From the NCBI GenBank assembly GCA_038120295.1, contig JAYOLL010000018.1:9607-73606 (forward strand): 64,000 nucleotides of DNA, given 5' to 3'. A model generated the notes under the pieces. That model was given only the letters and a program-made list of their open reading frames with translations, was not told the origin of the DNA and did no database searches. The DNA comes from JAYOEY01 sp038120295 (GTDB lineage: Bacteria > Pseudomonadota > Alphaproteobacteria > MPNO01 > UBA2964). A program made the position numbers and the translations under genes. Shown here in pieces: positions 8,195 through 17,084 of this stretch (the stretch's first letter is position 1; each line of letters starts with the position of its first letter).

Positions 8195-8761
8195 ATGACA
8201 GAGACGCACGAAATCGCTGTTCTTTTGAACCGGATGAGCCGGATTGCTCACGCGGCCCAGTTTTCACACGGGCTCAACCCGGCGCAATGGGAAGCCTTGC
8301 GCTATATCGACCGTGCGAACAGATATTCCGCGTCTCCTTCCGCGCTTGCGGAATATGTCGGAGCGACAAAAGGGACTGTGTCGCAGACGCTGATATCCCT
8401 GGAAAGCAAAGGATATGTCACGCGCGTGCGGGATAATTGCGACCACCGCAAGGTGACACTCGTGCTGACCGAAGCCGGCGTCGCAATGCTGGGAAAGGAC
8501 CCGCTGGATCAGTTCGTAAACGCAGCAGATTCCATTGGAGGACAGGACCGCGAAATGGTCGTATCCGCTCTGCGTTCGATGCTGAACGATTTGTGCTTAC
8601 GGCAAGGTGCCCGAAATTTCGGCGTATGCGGGGATTGCTGTCATTTGCGGAAATCGTCGGAAGAAGGTTGCGGCGGTAATTGCGGTATCACGGGCGACAA
8701 TCTGGTGTTCGAAGAACTCGACCGGTTATGCGCCAATTTCGAGCGCTCAGAGCTCCGCTAG
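8195..8761 (+). CDS. MarR-family regulator with cysteine-rich C-terminal extension
   Basis: 188 aa. Residues 1-130 form a MarR winged helix (NPAQWEALRYIDRANRYSAS, then ALAEYVGATKGTVSQTLISL and DHRKVTLVLTEAG). The last 55 residues are unusual for MarR proteins and hold six cysteines: C145, C148, C149, C159, C163 and C179, with C82 and C134 in the body. The CxxCC...C...C spacing resembles a metal or Fe-S site, which would suit a redox- or metal-responsive switch; this is inference. ATG 8195 removes an upstream extension that has no MarR similarity and overlaps the rpoH promoter. Confidence 0.88.
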   Translation: MTETHEIAVLLNRMSRIAHAAQFSHGLNPAQWEALRYIDRANRYSASPSALAEYVGATKGTVSQTLISLESKGYVTRVRDNCDHRKVTLVLTEAGVAMLGKDPLDQFVNAADSIGGQDREMVVSALRSMLNDLCLRQGARNFGVCGDCCHLRKSSEEGCGGNCGITGDNLVFEELDRLCANFERSELR

Positions 8762-8820
8762 GTCGATTCCCTGCTTATCTGATAAAATGAGTTGTTCTGC
8801 CAGCATCGGTGATCGACAAA

Positions 8821-9033
8821 ATGGCAAGTCCACCCAGACGCCCGGATGACGACATCCTGATTGAAATGTTCCGGGTCGGAAATGCCGTCAAGGTGTCGGC
8901 TGTCGATCCCAAAACCGGGATTGAAGCCTCGATCGTAGGGTCCCCCTCCATGGGCGAAGAGACCCTGAAAAGGAATGCGGTCAACAAACTTATGTATGAC
9001 ATGCGCAAGCGCAGGGAGGGCAGGGACGCCTGA
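8821..9033 (+). CDS. Small conserved alphaproteobacterial protein (DUF6898-like)
   Basis: 70 aa. The pattern ILIEMFRVGNAVKVSAVDPK followed by TGIEASIVGSPSMGEETLKR resembles the small alphaproteobacterial family I recall as DUF6898, for which no function is known. It has a compact beta-rich look, no membrane segment and no signal peptide, with a basic C-terminal tail (MRKRREGRDA). It sits 59 bp downstream of the MarR gene and 45 bp upstream of livH, all on the plus strand, so it may be the leader gene of the transporter operon. The ATG at 8821 was preferred to a start at 8809. The domain name is from memory. Confidence 0.7.
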   Translation: MASPPRRPDDDILIEMFRVGNAVKVSAVDPKTGIEASIVGSPSMGEETLKRNAVNKLMYDMRKRREGRDA

Positions 9034-9078
9034 CAGAGGCTGGTCACGGGGCCAGGCGACCAGGATCCCAGAGCGCGC

Positions 9079-9993
9079 ATGGAGTATTTTCTACAACAAC
9101 TGATCAACGGCGTGACGCTGGGCGCGATCTACGGCCTCATCGCAATCGGTTACACGATGGTTTACGGAATCATCGGCATGATCAATTTCGCCCATGGCGA
9201 AATTTTCATGATCGGCGCGTTTATCTCTCTGATCGCCTTTATCATTCTTGCGCCTGTCGGCGGCGCATCCGTGGTGCTGGCGATCCTGGTGGTTCTGCTG
9301 GTTTCGATTTTGCTGACTGCCGTTTATGGCTGGACTCTGGAGCGCATTGCCTATCGGCCTCTGCGCGGTTCGCAGCGCCTGGCAGCCCTGATCTCCGCCA
9401 TCGGGATGTCGATTTTCCTGCAGAATTTCGTACAGCTCAGCCAGGGGGCGAGGGTCAAGAGCATCCAGCCCGTGGTAACCGGCCGGTTCAGCCTCTACGA
9501 AGGCGAGGGGTTCACGGTAACGCTCAGCTACATGCAGATCATGATCGTTCTGGCAACCGTTGCGACCATGGCTGTGTTCTGGCTGGTGATTGCGCGGACG
9601 TCGCTTGGCCGGGCCCAGCGCGCTTGTGAACAGGATCGCACGATGGCATCGCTGCTTGGCATCGATGTCGACCGGACGATCTCCATTACCTTTGTCCTGG
9701 GAGCGTCACTGGCTGCGGTCGCCGGTATGATGGTTACGCTCTATTACGGCGTTATTGATTTCTATGTCGGGTTTCTGGCCGGCATCAAGGCGTTCACGGC
9801 GGCGGTCCTGGGCGGCATCGGTTCGATTCCGGGCGCGATGCTCGGTGGGCTTCTGATCGGGCTGATCGAATCCTTCTGGTCCGGCTACTTCACCATCGAA
9901 TACAAGGATGTCGCGGCCTATTCGATCCTGGTTCTTGTCCTGATCTTCCGGCCGACAGGCCTGCTGGGGCGGCCTGAAATCGAGAAAGTGTAA
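9079..9993 (+). CDS. livH: Branched-chain amino-acid-type ABC transporter, permease LivH
   Basis: 304 aa inner-membrane permease with about eight hydrophobic segments. It begins with the LivH hallmark LINGVTLGAIYGLIAIGYTM, followed by VYGIIGMINFAHGEIFMIGA, and carries GIKAFTAAVLGGIGSIPGAM near residue 235. It pairs with LivM to form the translocation channel. It is first of a block livH-livM-livG-livF-small membrane protein-binding protein, with genes overlapping or separated by a few bases. Liv-type systems also import urea, amides and aromatic acids, so the substrate is not settled. Confidence 0.95.
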   Translation: MEYFLQQLINGVTLGAIYGLIAIGYTMVYGIIGMINFAHGEIFMIGAFISLIAFIILAPVGGASVVLAILVVLLVSILLTAVYGWTLERIAYRPLRGSQRLAALISAIGMSIFLQNFVQLSQGARVKSIQPVVTGRFSLYEGEGFTVTLSYMQIMIVLATVATMAVFWLVIARTSLGRAQRACEQDRTMASLLGIDVDRTISITFVLGASLAAVAGMMVTLYYGVIDFYVGFLAGIKAFTAAVLGGIGSIPGAMLGGLLIGLIESFWSGYFTIEYKDVAAYSILVLVLIFRPTGLLGRPEIEKV

Positions 9994-10001
9994 GGGGGCG
10001 T

Positions 10002-11429
10002 ATGGGCGTCCCGCTTCGAGCCAGCGACCGCGGATCGTTTGCCGGCGCCTTGCGTGAGGCGGGAATGACGTCGCTTCTGGCGGCAGCCGTCATGTTGCCG
10101 ATGATCGGCGTTTTTACGACTCCGCTTGGCGGCGCTCTGGCTGTCGACACCCGCCTCCCTGAAATCGGGCTGGCCGTTGTTCTCGTTTTTCTGGGCCGGC
10201 TCGGGATGATCCGGGCGCGGGAAGGACGTCCGCTCGAGGCGGCCTGCGTCGGGGGCGCTGTGACGGCGGCGGCGGTTTTCGGCCTTTTTCCAGGCGATTT
10301 GTTGACTGCGCTGGCCATGGGCGGTGGGCTGCTGCTCGTGACAGGCGCGCTGAAAGCGTCGCCGCAGGGCACGGCAGCGTGGCAATCGGTCATGATCAGG
10401 GCTCAAAACACGCCGAACTGGGGTGTCTGGGTCGGTGGCGGACTGATTGTATTTGCTGTCGTTTTGCCGTGGTTGCCGTTTGTCGACCGCCGGCTTCTCG
10501 ACCTCGCGACTCTGGTCCTGATCTACGTCATGCTCGGGTGGGGGCTTAATATCGTCGTCGGTCTCGCCGGACTGCTCGACCTGGGCTATGTCGCGTTTTA
10601 CGCCGTCGGCGCCTATTCCTTCGCATTGCTGGCGCAGCATTTCGATTTCACGTTCTGGACCGCATTGCCGCTCGCCGGGTTGCTTGCTGCCTTTTTCGGG
10701 ATCGTGCTCGGGTTCCCCGTCCTCCGGCTGCGGGGCGATTATCTGGCCATCGTGACGCTCGGGTTCGGGGAAATGATCCGGGTGATCCTGATCAACTGGG
10801 TGCCGGTAACGAATGGGCCGGACGGCATTTCAGGTATTCCAAGGCCGGATTTTTTCGGGCTTTCCTTCAGTCGGCGCCCGCCGGAAGGAACGGGATCATT
10901 CCATGAATTTTTCAATCTCTCCTACGCATCGGCCGATCGCGTAATTTTCTTGTTCTATATTGTGCTGGCGCTGGCGTTGCTCACCAATCTCTTCATCCGG
11001 CGTATTCGCCGGCTACCGGTCGGGCGCGCGTGGGAGGCTCTCCGGGAAGATGAGATCGCCTGCCGGTCCCTGGGCTTGAATCCAACCAATATCAAGCTGT
11101 CAGCCTTTGCGCTTGGAGCGATCTTCGGAGGCTTTGCCGGCTGCGTATTCGCTGCTCGGCAGGGCTTTATCAGTCCAGAAAGTTTCACCTTCATCGAGTC
11201 CGCAATCATTCTTGCCGTCGTTGTTCTGGGCGGGATGGGCAACCAGCTTGGCGTTGCCATAGCCGCGATCCTGCTGATCGGCCTGCCGGAATGGTTTCGC
11301 GAGTTGCAGGAATACCGGATGCTCGCTTTCGGGGCGCTGATGGTCCTGATTATGGCCTGGCGTCCGCGCGGCCTTCTCGCGCAACGCGCTCCGACCGTGC
11401 GGCTTCATCCCGACGGGGACGGTTCGTGA
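10002..11429 (+). CDS. livM: Branched-chain amino-acid-type ABC transporter, permease LivM
   Basis: 475 aa. The conserved LivM core is in the C-terminal two thirds: YVMLGWGLNIVVGLAGLLDL, then GYVAFYAVGAYSFALL, RLRGDYLAIVTLGFGEMIRV and the EAA-like loop REDEIACRSLGLNPTNIKLS. The N-terminal ~150 residues add extra membrane segments, as in long-form LivM proteins. It forms the channel with LivH. The stop overlaps the GTG start of livG by 3 bp. Confidence 0.95.
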   Translation: MGVPLRASDRGSFAGALREAGMTSLLAAAVMLPMIGVFTTPLGGALAVDTRLPEIGLAVVLVFLGRLGMIRAREGRPLEAACVGGAVTAAAVFGLFPGDLLTALAMGGGLLLVTGALKASPQGTAAWQSVMIRAQNTPNWGVWVGGGLIVFAVVLPWLPFVDRRLLDLATLVLIYVMLGWGLNIVVGLAGLLDLGYVAFYAVGAYSFALLAQHFDFTFWTALPLAGLLAAFFGIVLGFPVLRLRGDYLAIVTLGFGEMIRVILINWVPVTNGPDGISGIPRPDFFGLSFSRRPPEGTGSFHEFFNLSYASADRVIFLFYIVLALALLTNLFIRRIRRLPVGRAWEALREDEIACRSLGLNPTNIKLSAFALGAIFGGFAGCVFAARQGFISPESFTFIESAIILAVVVLGGMGNQLGVAIAAILLIGLPEWFRELQEYRMLAFGALMVLIMAWRPRGLLAQRAPTVRLHPDGDGS

Positions 11430-12226
11430 GCGCACTTCTGACAGTCGAACATCTGACCATGCGGTTCGGCGGGCTGGTCGCGGTTGACGATCTGTCGTTT
11501 GAGGCGGAGAACCGGGCGATCACCGCGATCATCGGTCCCAACGGGGCGGGCAAGACGACCGTCTTCAACTGCCTGACAGGATTTTATCGCCCGTCCGTCG
11601 GCAGGCTGTGCGTTACGAGGGACGCTCACCGTCATCTTCTGGAACGAATAGACGGATTTCGGATTGCCGGCGATGCGGGCATTGCCCGGACCTTTCAGAA
11701 CATCCGGCTGTTTCCCCAGATGACCGTTCTTGAAAATCTCCTCGTTGCCCAGCATCGGCGGCTGATGAGAGCGTCCGGATTTTCCGTCTTCGGTCTGCTT
11801 GGGCTTGCGTCCTACAGGGCCGCCGAGGAAGAGGCCATTGCCCGCGCCGTCGGCTGGCTAAGGCGAGTCGGACTCGAAAAACACGCCGATTGGGAGGCGG
11901 GAAATCTGTCTTACGGCGACCAGCGCCGTCTCGAGATTGCGCGCGCCATGTGCACCGAGCCGGTGCTCCTGTGTCTCGACGAGCCTGCCGCAGGGCTCAA
12001 CCCGCGGGAATCGTCAGAGCTTTGCGATCTGTTGCTGACGATTCGCGACCAGGATGGCGTCGGCATCCTTCTGATCGAACACGATATGAGCGTCGTCATG
12101 TCGATTTCAGACCGGATACTGGTGCTCGATCACGGCTGTAAGATCGCCGAAGGCACACCCGCCGCGGTCTCCAGCGATCCCGCCGTCATCCGGGCCTATC
12201 TTGGCGAGGAAGAAGGCGCGGCATGA
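11426..12226 (+). CDS. livG: Branched-chain amino-acid-type ABC transporter, ATPase LivG
   Basis: 266 aa ATPase. Walker A is GPNGAGKTT near residue 38, the Q-loop is ARTFQNIRLF, the signature is LSYGDQRRLEIARAM, Walker B is LLCLDEPAAGLNP and the switch His is in LLIEHDMSVV. The LNPRE segment after Walker B is a LivG hallmark. The GTG at 11426 is the only start that gives a normal-length N-terminus (VSALLTVEHLTMRFGG) and it overlaps the livM stop. Confidence 0.94.
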   Translation: MSALLTVEHLTMRFGGLVAVDDLSFEAENRAITAIIGPNGAGKTTVFNCLTGFYRPSVGRLCVTRDAHRHLLERIDGFRIAGDAGIARTFQNIRLFPQMTVLENLLVAQHRRLMRASGFSVFGLLGLASYRAAEEEAIARAVGWLRRVGLEKHADWEAGNLSYGDQRRLEIARAMCTEPVLLCLDEPAAGLNPRESSELCDLLLTIRDQDGVGILLIEHDMSVVMSISDRILVLDHGCKIAEGTPAAVSSDPAVIRAYLGEEEGAA

Positions 12227-12963
12227 CGCATCTTCTGGATATTCAGGGCGTCGATGCTCATTACGGGCGCATTCAGGCGCTGAACGGAGTCTCGCTCCAT
12301 ATCGACGAGGGAGAAACCGTAGCGCTGATCGGCGCGAACGGGGCGGGAAAAACGACCCTGCTGATGGCAGTCTGCGGACTTCCAGCCCCCTCGGCGGGGA
12401 ACGTGACCTTCTGCGGTGCGGACATTACCGGCCGTCCGCCGCATGAAATTGCGCGAATGGGGATAGCCCATGCGCCGGAAGGGCGCCGCATCTTTCCGAG
12501 AATGACTGTGCTCGAGAATCTTCAGATGGGGGCAGTTGCGGGCGGGGGAGACAATCTGCCGGAGACTCTGGAAAGAATGTTCGGCATGTTTCCGCTTCTG
12601 GCGGAAAGGCGAAACCAGCGCGGCGGTACCCTGTCCGGCGGAGAACAGCAGATGCTCGCCATCGCGCGCGCTTTGATGAGTGGGCCTCGACTCCTCTTAC
12701 TGGATGAGCCGTCGCTCGGTCTTGCGCCGATGATCGTGCGGCAGATTTTCGAGGCGATCGAGCGGCTGAATCGTGAAGAAGGCGTAACTGTTTTTCTGGT
12801 CGAACAGAATGCCTATCACGCGCTCCGTCTGGCGCATCGCGGATATGTCATGGTCAACGGTAGAATCGACATGACCGGCGCCGGTGAAGAGCTGCTTGCC
12901 GACGACAGGGTGCGCGCAGCCTATCTCGAAGGCGGCCACGCGGTCGTGGAGAATGCCCGATGA
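12223..12963 (+). CDS. livF: Branched-chain amino-acid-type ABC transporter, ATPase LivF
   Basis: 246 aa ATPase. Walker A is GANGAGKTT, the Q-loop region is GIAHAPEGRRIFPRMTVLEN (the PEGRxxFPxMTVxEN LivF hallmark), the signature is LSGGEQQMLAIARALM, Walker B is LLLLDEPSLGLAP and the switch His is replaced by Gln-Asn in VFLVEQNAYHAL, which is normal for LivF. It overlaps livG by 4 bp and the next gene by 4 bp. Confidence 0.95.
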   Translation: MTHLLDIQGVDAHYGRIQALNGVSLHIDEGETVALIGANGAGKTTLLMAVCGLPAPSAGNVTFCGADITGRPPHEIARMGIAHAPEGRRIFPRMTVLENLQMGAVAGGGDNLPETLERMFGMFPLLAERRNQRGGTLSGGEQQMLAIARALMSGPRLLLLDEPSLGLAPMIVRQIFEAIERLNREEGVTVFLVEQNAYHALRLAHRGYVMVNGRIDMTGAGEELLADDRVRAAYLEGGHAVVENAR

Positions 12964-13313
12964 TCGGGGATCCTTGGGTATTCGTCATTTTCACGTTTCT
13001 TCTTATGGGGGGAGCAGGTGTGCTGGCAGGGCAGGCGCTGGCGGCGTCCTGGCGATCTGTCTGGCAGGTTGCTGGATACGGAATTCTTCTTGGTGTGTTC
13101 GACCGGTTTCTGGTTTTCGCGCTTTTCGAGGGCGAACTGTTGTCGTTTGCCGCCTATCTGACCGATACGGCGGTTATCGTCGCTTGTGCGCTCATAGCCT
13201 ATCGGGTCACCAGAACACGCCGGATGATCGAGCAGTATCCCTGGCTTTATGTGCGTAGCAGCCCTGTGACCTGGCGGAACAGGTCGGACGGTCAGGGGGA
13301 AGCGATGTTTTGA
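12960..13313 (+). CDS. Small integral membrane protein of the liv operon (DUF6867-like)
   Basis: 117 aa with three predicted transmembrane segments (about residues 6-30, 36-55 and 62-82) and a basic, soluble C-terminal tail (YRVTRTRRMIEQYPWLYVRS). Its ATG overlaps the livF stop in an ATGA, so it is translated with the transporter. I recall this as a small alphaproteobacterial family (DUF6867) found at this place in liv operons; no function is known. Position suggests an accessory subunit of the permease; that is inference. Confidence 0.75.
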   Translation: MIGDPWVFVIFTFLLMGGAGVLAGQALAASWRSVWQVAGYGILLGVFDRFLVFALFEGELLSFAAYLTDTAVIVACALIAYRVTRTRRMIEQYPWLYVRSSPVTWRNRSDGQGEAMF

Positions 13314-13405
13314 CGAGTCGCGCCATGGATCGGTTTAATGGAATGATCGAAACAGGAAACCGGTGGCGGTGAAATCCGCCGGTACAACGACTATCGGAGC
13401 TTGCG

Positions 13406-14527
13406 ATGAATAAATCGGTCCTGACTGCAATAGCCGCGCTGATCGTTATCGGGGGTGCGGTCTGGTACTTTCTCGGAAAAGAGCAGGCTCCCAGCGAAAT
13501 AGCTGTCGCCGTTGCAGGGCCGATGACAGGCCAGTACGCGTCCTTTGGCGAACAGATGCGAAAAGGCGTGGAGATGGCTGTCGCCGATATCAATCGCGAA
13601 GGCGGTCTGCTGGGCCAGAAACTGCGGCTGGAAGTCGGCGACGATGCTTGCGACCCCAAACAGGCGGTGGCGGTTGCAAACCAGCTGGCGTCCAAGGGCG
13701 TGAAGTTCGTCGCCGGACATTTCTGCTCCGGTTCCTCGATCCCCGCATCGAACGTCTATTCGGAAGAAGACATGGTCCAGATTTCGCCCGCATCGACCAA
13801 TCCGCGTCTTACGGAGCGAGGCCTGGCGAACGTGTTTCGGACCTGCGGCCGCGACGATCAGCAGGGGCTGATTGCCGGCAATTTTCTGGCGCAACGTTTC
13901 CGCGACAGGAAGATCGCGGTGATCCACGACAAGACCGCCTATGGCAAGGGGCTCGCCGACGAAACGCGGAAGACCCTGGAAAAGAACGGTGTCCAGCCGG
14001 CGATGTATGAGGCCTACACGGCGGGCGAGAAGGATTATACGGCGCTGATTACAAAGCTGAAGGCCGCGGGAATCGATGTGCTTTATGTCGGCGGCTATCA
14101 CACCGAGGCCGGTCTGATGGTCCGGCAGATGCGCCAGCAGGGGATGAATACAGTGCTGGTTTCCGGCGATGCGCTCGTCACGCAGGAATACTGGCAGATC
14201 ACGGGGGCCGCTGGTGAAGGCACTCTGATGACGTTCAGCCCCGACCCGCGCAAGAACCCGATCGCTCAGCCGCTGGTCAAGAGATTCCGCGACGCCGGAT
14301 ACGAACCGGAAGGCTACACGCTCTATTCATATGGCGCCGTACAGGCCTGGGCGGATTCGGTTCGCAAGGCGAACAGCGTGGATACAGGAAAGGTTATCGC
14401 CGAACTGAGGAAGGGCAAGTTCGAGACGGTGCTTGGCCCGATCGGCTTTGATGAGAAGGGCGATGTCACGGCGCCCGGCTACGTTCTGTATGAGTGGAAG
14501 AACGGTAAGTACGACTATTTCAAATAG
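13406..14527 (+). CDS. Branched-chain amino-acid-type ABC transporter substrate-binding protein
   Basis: 373 aa type I periplasmic binding protein of the LivK/urea-amide group. Residues 5-24 form one hydrophobic stretch without a clear cleavage site, so it may be an uncleaved anchor rather than a signal peptide. The body has IAVAVAGPMTGQYASFGEQM, RKGVEMAVADINREGG, the disulfide-type pair DDACDPKQA and GHFCSGSS, and KDYTALITKLKAAGIDVLYV. It ends the Liv block and converges with mucR, 92 bp after the small membrane protein. The substrate is not determinable from sequence alone. Confidence 0.92.
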   Translation: MNKSVLTAIAALIVIGGAVWYFLGKEQAPSEIAVAVAGPMTGQYASFGEQMRKGVEMAVADINREGGLLGQKLRLEVGDDACDPKQAVAVANQLASKGVKFVAGHFCSGSSIPASNVYSEEDMVQISPASTNPRLTERGLANVFRTCGRDDQQGLIAGNFLAQRFRDRKIAVIHDKTAYGKGLADETRKTLEKNGVQPAMYEAYTAGEKDYTALITKLKAAGIDVLYVGGYHTEAGLMVRQMRQQGMNTVLVSGDALVTQEYWQITGAAGEGTLMTFSPDPRKNPIAQPLVKRFRDAGYEPEGYTLYSYGAVQAWADSVRKANSVDTGKVIAELRKGKFETVLGPIGFDEKGDVTAPGYVLYEWKNGKYDYFK

Positions 14528-14544
14528 CCGCTGTCCGAGGCCGG

Positions 14545-14988
14545 TCAGCCATCGTCGCGCGGGGCGCCTTCCCCTTTCTTGCGACCGAGCCCGATCTTCT
14601 TCGCGAACGCCGACCGCTTCTTGGCGTAGTTCGGCGCGACCATCGGATAATCCGTTGGAAGTCCCCATTTGGCGCGGTATTCGTCCGGGGTCATCCCGTA
14701 CGCTGCGCGCAAATGACGTTTCAGCATCTTGAGCTGTTTACCGTCCTCAAGGCAGACGAGATATTCAGGCGTAATCGATCGTCGGATACTGACAGCAGGT
14801 TTCGGCTGTTCTCCGTCCTCCGCGGGCATTTCGCCGTTCAGGGCGGTCAACGAGCCGTATACGGTATTGATGACGTCCGGTACCTGAGCCGATGGAACCG
14901 AATTGTTGCTTACATAGGCCGCAACGATATCGACGGCCATTCGCAGGAGATCGGACTGGGGAACGGTAGCCGGTGTATTTTCTGCCAT
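14545..14988 (-). CDS. mucR: MucR/Ros-family zinc-finger regulator
   Basis: 147 aa. Residues 65-125 hold the prokaryotic zinc finger of the Ros/MucR family: SIRRSITPEYLVCLEDGKQL then KMLKRHLRAAYGMTPDEYRA and KWGLP. The N-terminal oligomerisation part (LLRMAVDIVAAYVSNNSV) is also typical. MucR proteins bind AT-rich promoter DNA as H-NS-like global silencers of exopolysaccharide, motility and cell-cycle genes. ATG 14988 with GGAAG upstream is preferred over an in-frame TTG at 15000. Confidence 0.93.
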   Translation of the reverse strand: MAENTPATVPQSDLLRMAVDIVAAYVSNNSVPSAQVPDVINTVYGSLTALNGEMPAEDGEQPKPAVSIRRSITPEYLVCLEDGKQLKMLKRHLRAAYGMTPDEYRAKWGLPTDYPMVAPNYAKKRSAFAKKIGLGRKKGEGAPRDDG

Positions 14989-15027
14989 TTCTACTTCCAA
15001 GGAAAAAGAAACTTAAATTGAACGGCG

Positions 15028-15056
15028 CTATTCGCATGGGCAAAGAATGTTGTCAA
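15028..15056 (-). promoter_or_regulatory. Predicted promoter of mucR
   Basis: Minus-strand TTGACA (15051-15056) and GAATAG (15028-15033) are separated by 17 bp, ending 40 bp upstream of the mucR start. The rest of 15057-15289 shows no gene; it includes a 10-bp palindrome CCATATATGG at 15237-15246 before rpiB. Confidence 0.5.
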
Positions 15057-15289
15057 TAACAAAGGCAGGGTGTTTTACTGGGTGAATGCTGTCATGGGTG
15101 CAGAAGCAACTGGTTTAGCTTCCCACGATATTTGGGATCTGTAGACAGGTGCAAGAAAATGGCCGCATTTCGCGCGACAACGCGTTTCGGTCTGTCGAAC
15201 TGTCCCGACGGATAGCGTAGGCTGGCGCTTTCAATCCCATATATGGTAGGTTCCGCGCAGGATTCACCTTCTGTCTGGAATGGCTTGTT

Positions 15290-15724
15290 ATGGTTACCGA
15301 AACCGTCGCTATCGGCGCCGATCATGGCGGCTTTCCCGTGAAGGCTGCCCTCAAGGACAGGCTTGAGGCCGGTGGATACGAGGTGCTTGATTTCGGCACA
15401 GACAGCGAAGAATCGGTCGATTATCCCGAATATGCGGATCGGGTGGCGGGCGCGGTCTCGGATGGCAGCGCCCGTTGCGGCATTCTCGTTTGCGGTAGCG
15501 GAATAGGCATGTCCATCGCTGCAAACAGGCATTCCGGCATCAGGGCGGCGCTGTGTCATGACGAGGAGACGGCCAGGCTTTCGCGGCAGCACAACAATGC
15601 GAACATCCTTGTTCTGGGCGGTCGGCTAATTGACGAGCAGACGGCGATAAAATGCCTTGAACTCTTTCTGGAGACTGCGTTCGAGGGTGGTCGACACCAG
15701 CGGCGCATCGACAAACTCAAATAA
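15290..15724 (+). CDS. rpiB: Ribose-5-phosphate isomerase B
   Basis: 144 aa RpiB/LacAB-type isomerase, which interconverts ribose 5-phosphate and ribulose 5-phosphate in the pentose phosphate pathway. The N-terminal IGADHGGFPVK, the catalytic-Cys loop LVCGSGIGMSIAANRHSGIR and the RLSRQHNNANILVLGGR segment are all intact. It lies 16 bp upstream of glyA, the common alphaproteobacterial rpiB-glyA-nrdR arrangement. Confidence 0.95.
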   Translation: MVTETVAIGADHGGFPVKAALKDRLEAGGYEVLDFGTDSEESVDYPEYADRVAGAVSDGSARCGILVCGSGIGMSIAANRHSGIRAALCHDEETARLSRQHNNANILVLGGRLIDEQTAIKCLELFLETAFEGGRHQRRIDKLK

Positions 15725-15740
15725 CCCAAATTCAGGAGAA

Positions 15741-17054
15741 ATGATGACCATGAGCGGGAACGTATCCCCGTCCGGCGTCTCGGAAGGTTTCTTTACAGAA
15801 TCTCTTTCGGAGCGAGATCCCGAACTTTATGAATCCCTGAATGGGGAACTGGGGCGCCTGCAGGGGCAGGTGGAACTCATCGCGTCCGAAAACGTCGTTT
15901 CCAAGGCGGTGCTCGAAGCGACCGGTTCGGTTCTGACCAACAAATATGCGGAGGGATATCCCGGTCGCCGGTATTACGGCGGCTGCGAATTCGTCGATGT
16001 GGCGGAGGACCTGGCACGGGAACGCGCAAAGAAGCTGTTCGACTGTTCCTATGTGAACGTCCAGCCTCATGCCGGCGCGCAGGCCAATCTCGGGGTGTAT
16101 GTGGCCCTTTGCCAGCCGGGCGATACGATCCTCGGCATGTCGCTTGCCGCGGGTGGGCACCTGACACATGGAGCGCGTCCAAATTTCTCGGGAAAATGGC
16201 TGAATGCGGTGCAGTACGGGGTTCGTCGGGACGATCACAGGATCGACTATGACGAGGTTGAAACCCTGGCGCGCGAGCATAAGCCGAAGGTCATCGTGGC
16301 TGGCGGCTCCGCCTATCCGCGTATCATCGATTTCGAGAGATTCCGCGCGATTGCAGACGAAGTCGGCGCCTATCTGATGGTCGACATGGCGCATTTTGCA
16401 GGGCTGGTGGCCGGCGGCGCCCATCCGAGCCCGCTGCCGTATGCGCATGTCGTCACGACGACGACGCACAAGACTCTACGAGGGCCTCGCGGCGGCATGA
16501 TCCTGTCTAACGATGAAGAGATCGGGAAGAAGATCAATTCCTCGATCTTTCCGGGAACCCAGGGCGGCCCGCTGATGCATGTGATTGCCGCGAAAGCGGT
16601 TGCATTCGGCGAGGCGCTGCGACCGGAATTTCGCGAATATTCGGCACGGGTCGTCGAAAACGCGCGGACACTGGCGCAGACCCTGGCCCGTCAGGGGCTG
16701 GATATCGTGTCGGGTGGAACCGATACGCATCTGATGCTGGTCGACCTGCGGCCCAAAGGACTGACGGGCAAGGAGGCGGAAGCCAGTCTCGAAGCGGCAG
16801 GCATTACCTGCAACAAGAACGGCATTCCGTTCGATCCGGAAAAACCGACGATCACCTCCGGCATTCGGCTGGGGACGCCCGCAAGCACCACAAGGGGGTT
16901 TGGGGCGGATGAGTTCGCTCAGGTCGGCGATATGATCGTCGAGGTGCTGGACGGACTCGCTGCCGGCAATGGCGATAATTCGTCGGTCGAAGCGAAGGTC
17001 CGAGACCGTATCGGCGAACTGTGTGCGAAATTTCCGGTCTATCCCGGGCTTTGA
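15741..17054 (+). CDS. glyA: Serine hydroxymethyltransferase
   Basis: 437 aa PLP enzyme that converts serine and tetrahydrofolate to glycine and methylene-THF. Landmarks are ELIASENVVSKAVLEATGSV near residue 45, YPGRRYYGGCEFVD, the PLP-lysine motif TTTTHKTLRGPRGGMI and KAVAFGEAL. ATG 15741 follows AGGAGA; an in-frame start at 15657 lies inside rpiB. Length and motifs are normal. Confidence 0.97.
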   Translation: MMTMSGNVSPSGVSEGFFTESLSERDPELYESLNGELGRLQGQVELIASENVVSKAVLEATGSVLTNKYAEGYPGRRYYGGCEFVDVAEDLARERAKKLFDCSYVNVQPHAGAQANLGVYVALCQPGDTILGMSLAAGGHLTHGARPNFSGKWLNAVQYGVRRDDHRIDYDEVETLAREHKPKVIVAGGSAYPRIIDFERFRAIADEVGAYLMVDMAHFAGLVAGGAHPSPLPYAHVVTTTTHKTLRGPRGGMILSNDEEIGKKINSSIFPGTQGGPLMHVIAAKAVAFGEALRPEFREYSARVVENARTLAQTLARQGLDIVSGGTDTHLMLVDLRPKGLTGKEAEASLEAAGITCNKNGIPFDPEKPTITSGIRLGTPASTTRGFGADEFAQVGDMIVEVLDGLAAGNGDNSSVEAKVRDRIGELCAKFPVYPGL

Positions 17055-17084
17055 CGGGATACTGACAGGGGAGGGAGAGGCCTA

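Noticed and set aside
15092..15592. Minus-strand frame of 166 codons covering the mucR-rpiB gap and rpiB
   Set aside because: Half of it is antisense to rpiB, and the intergenic half shows no ribosome site or family pattern.
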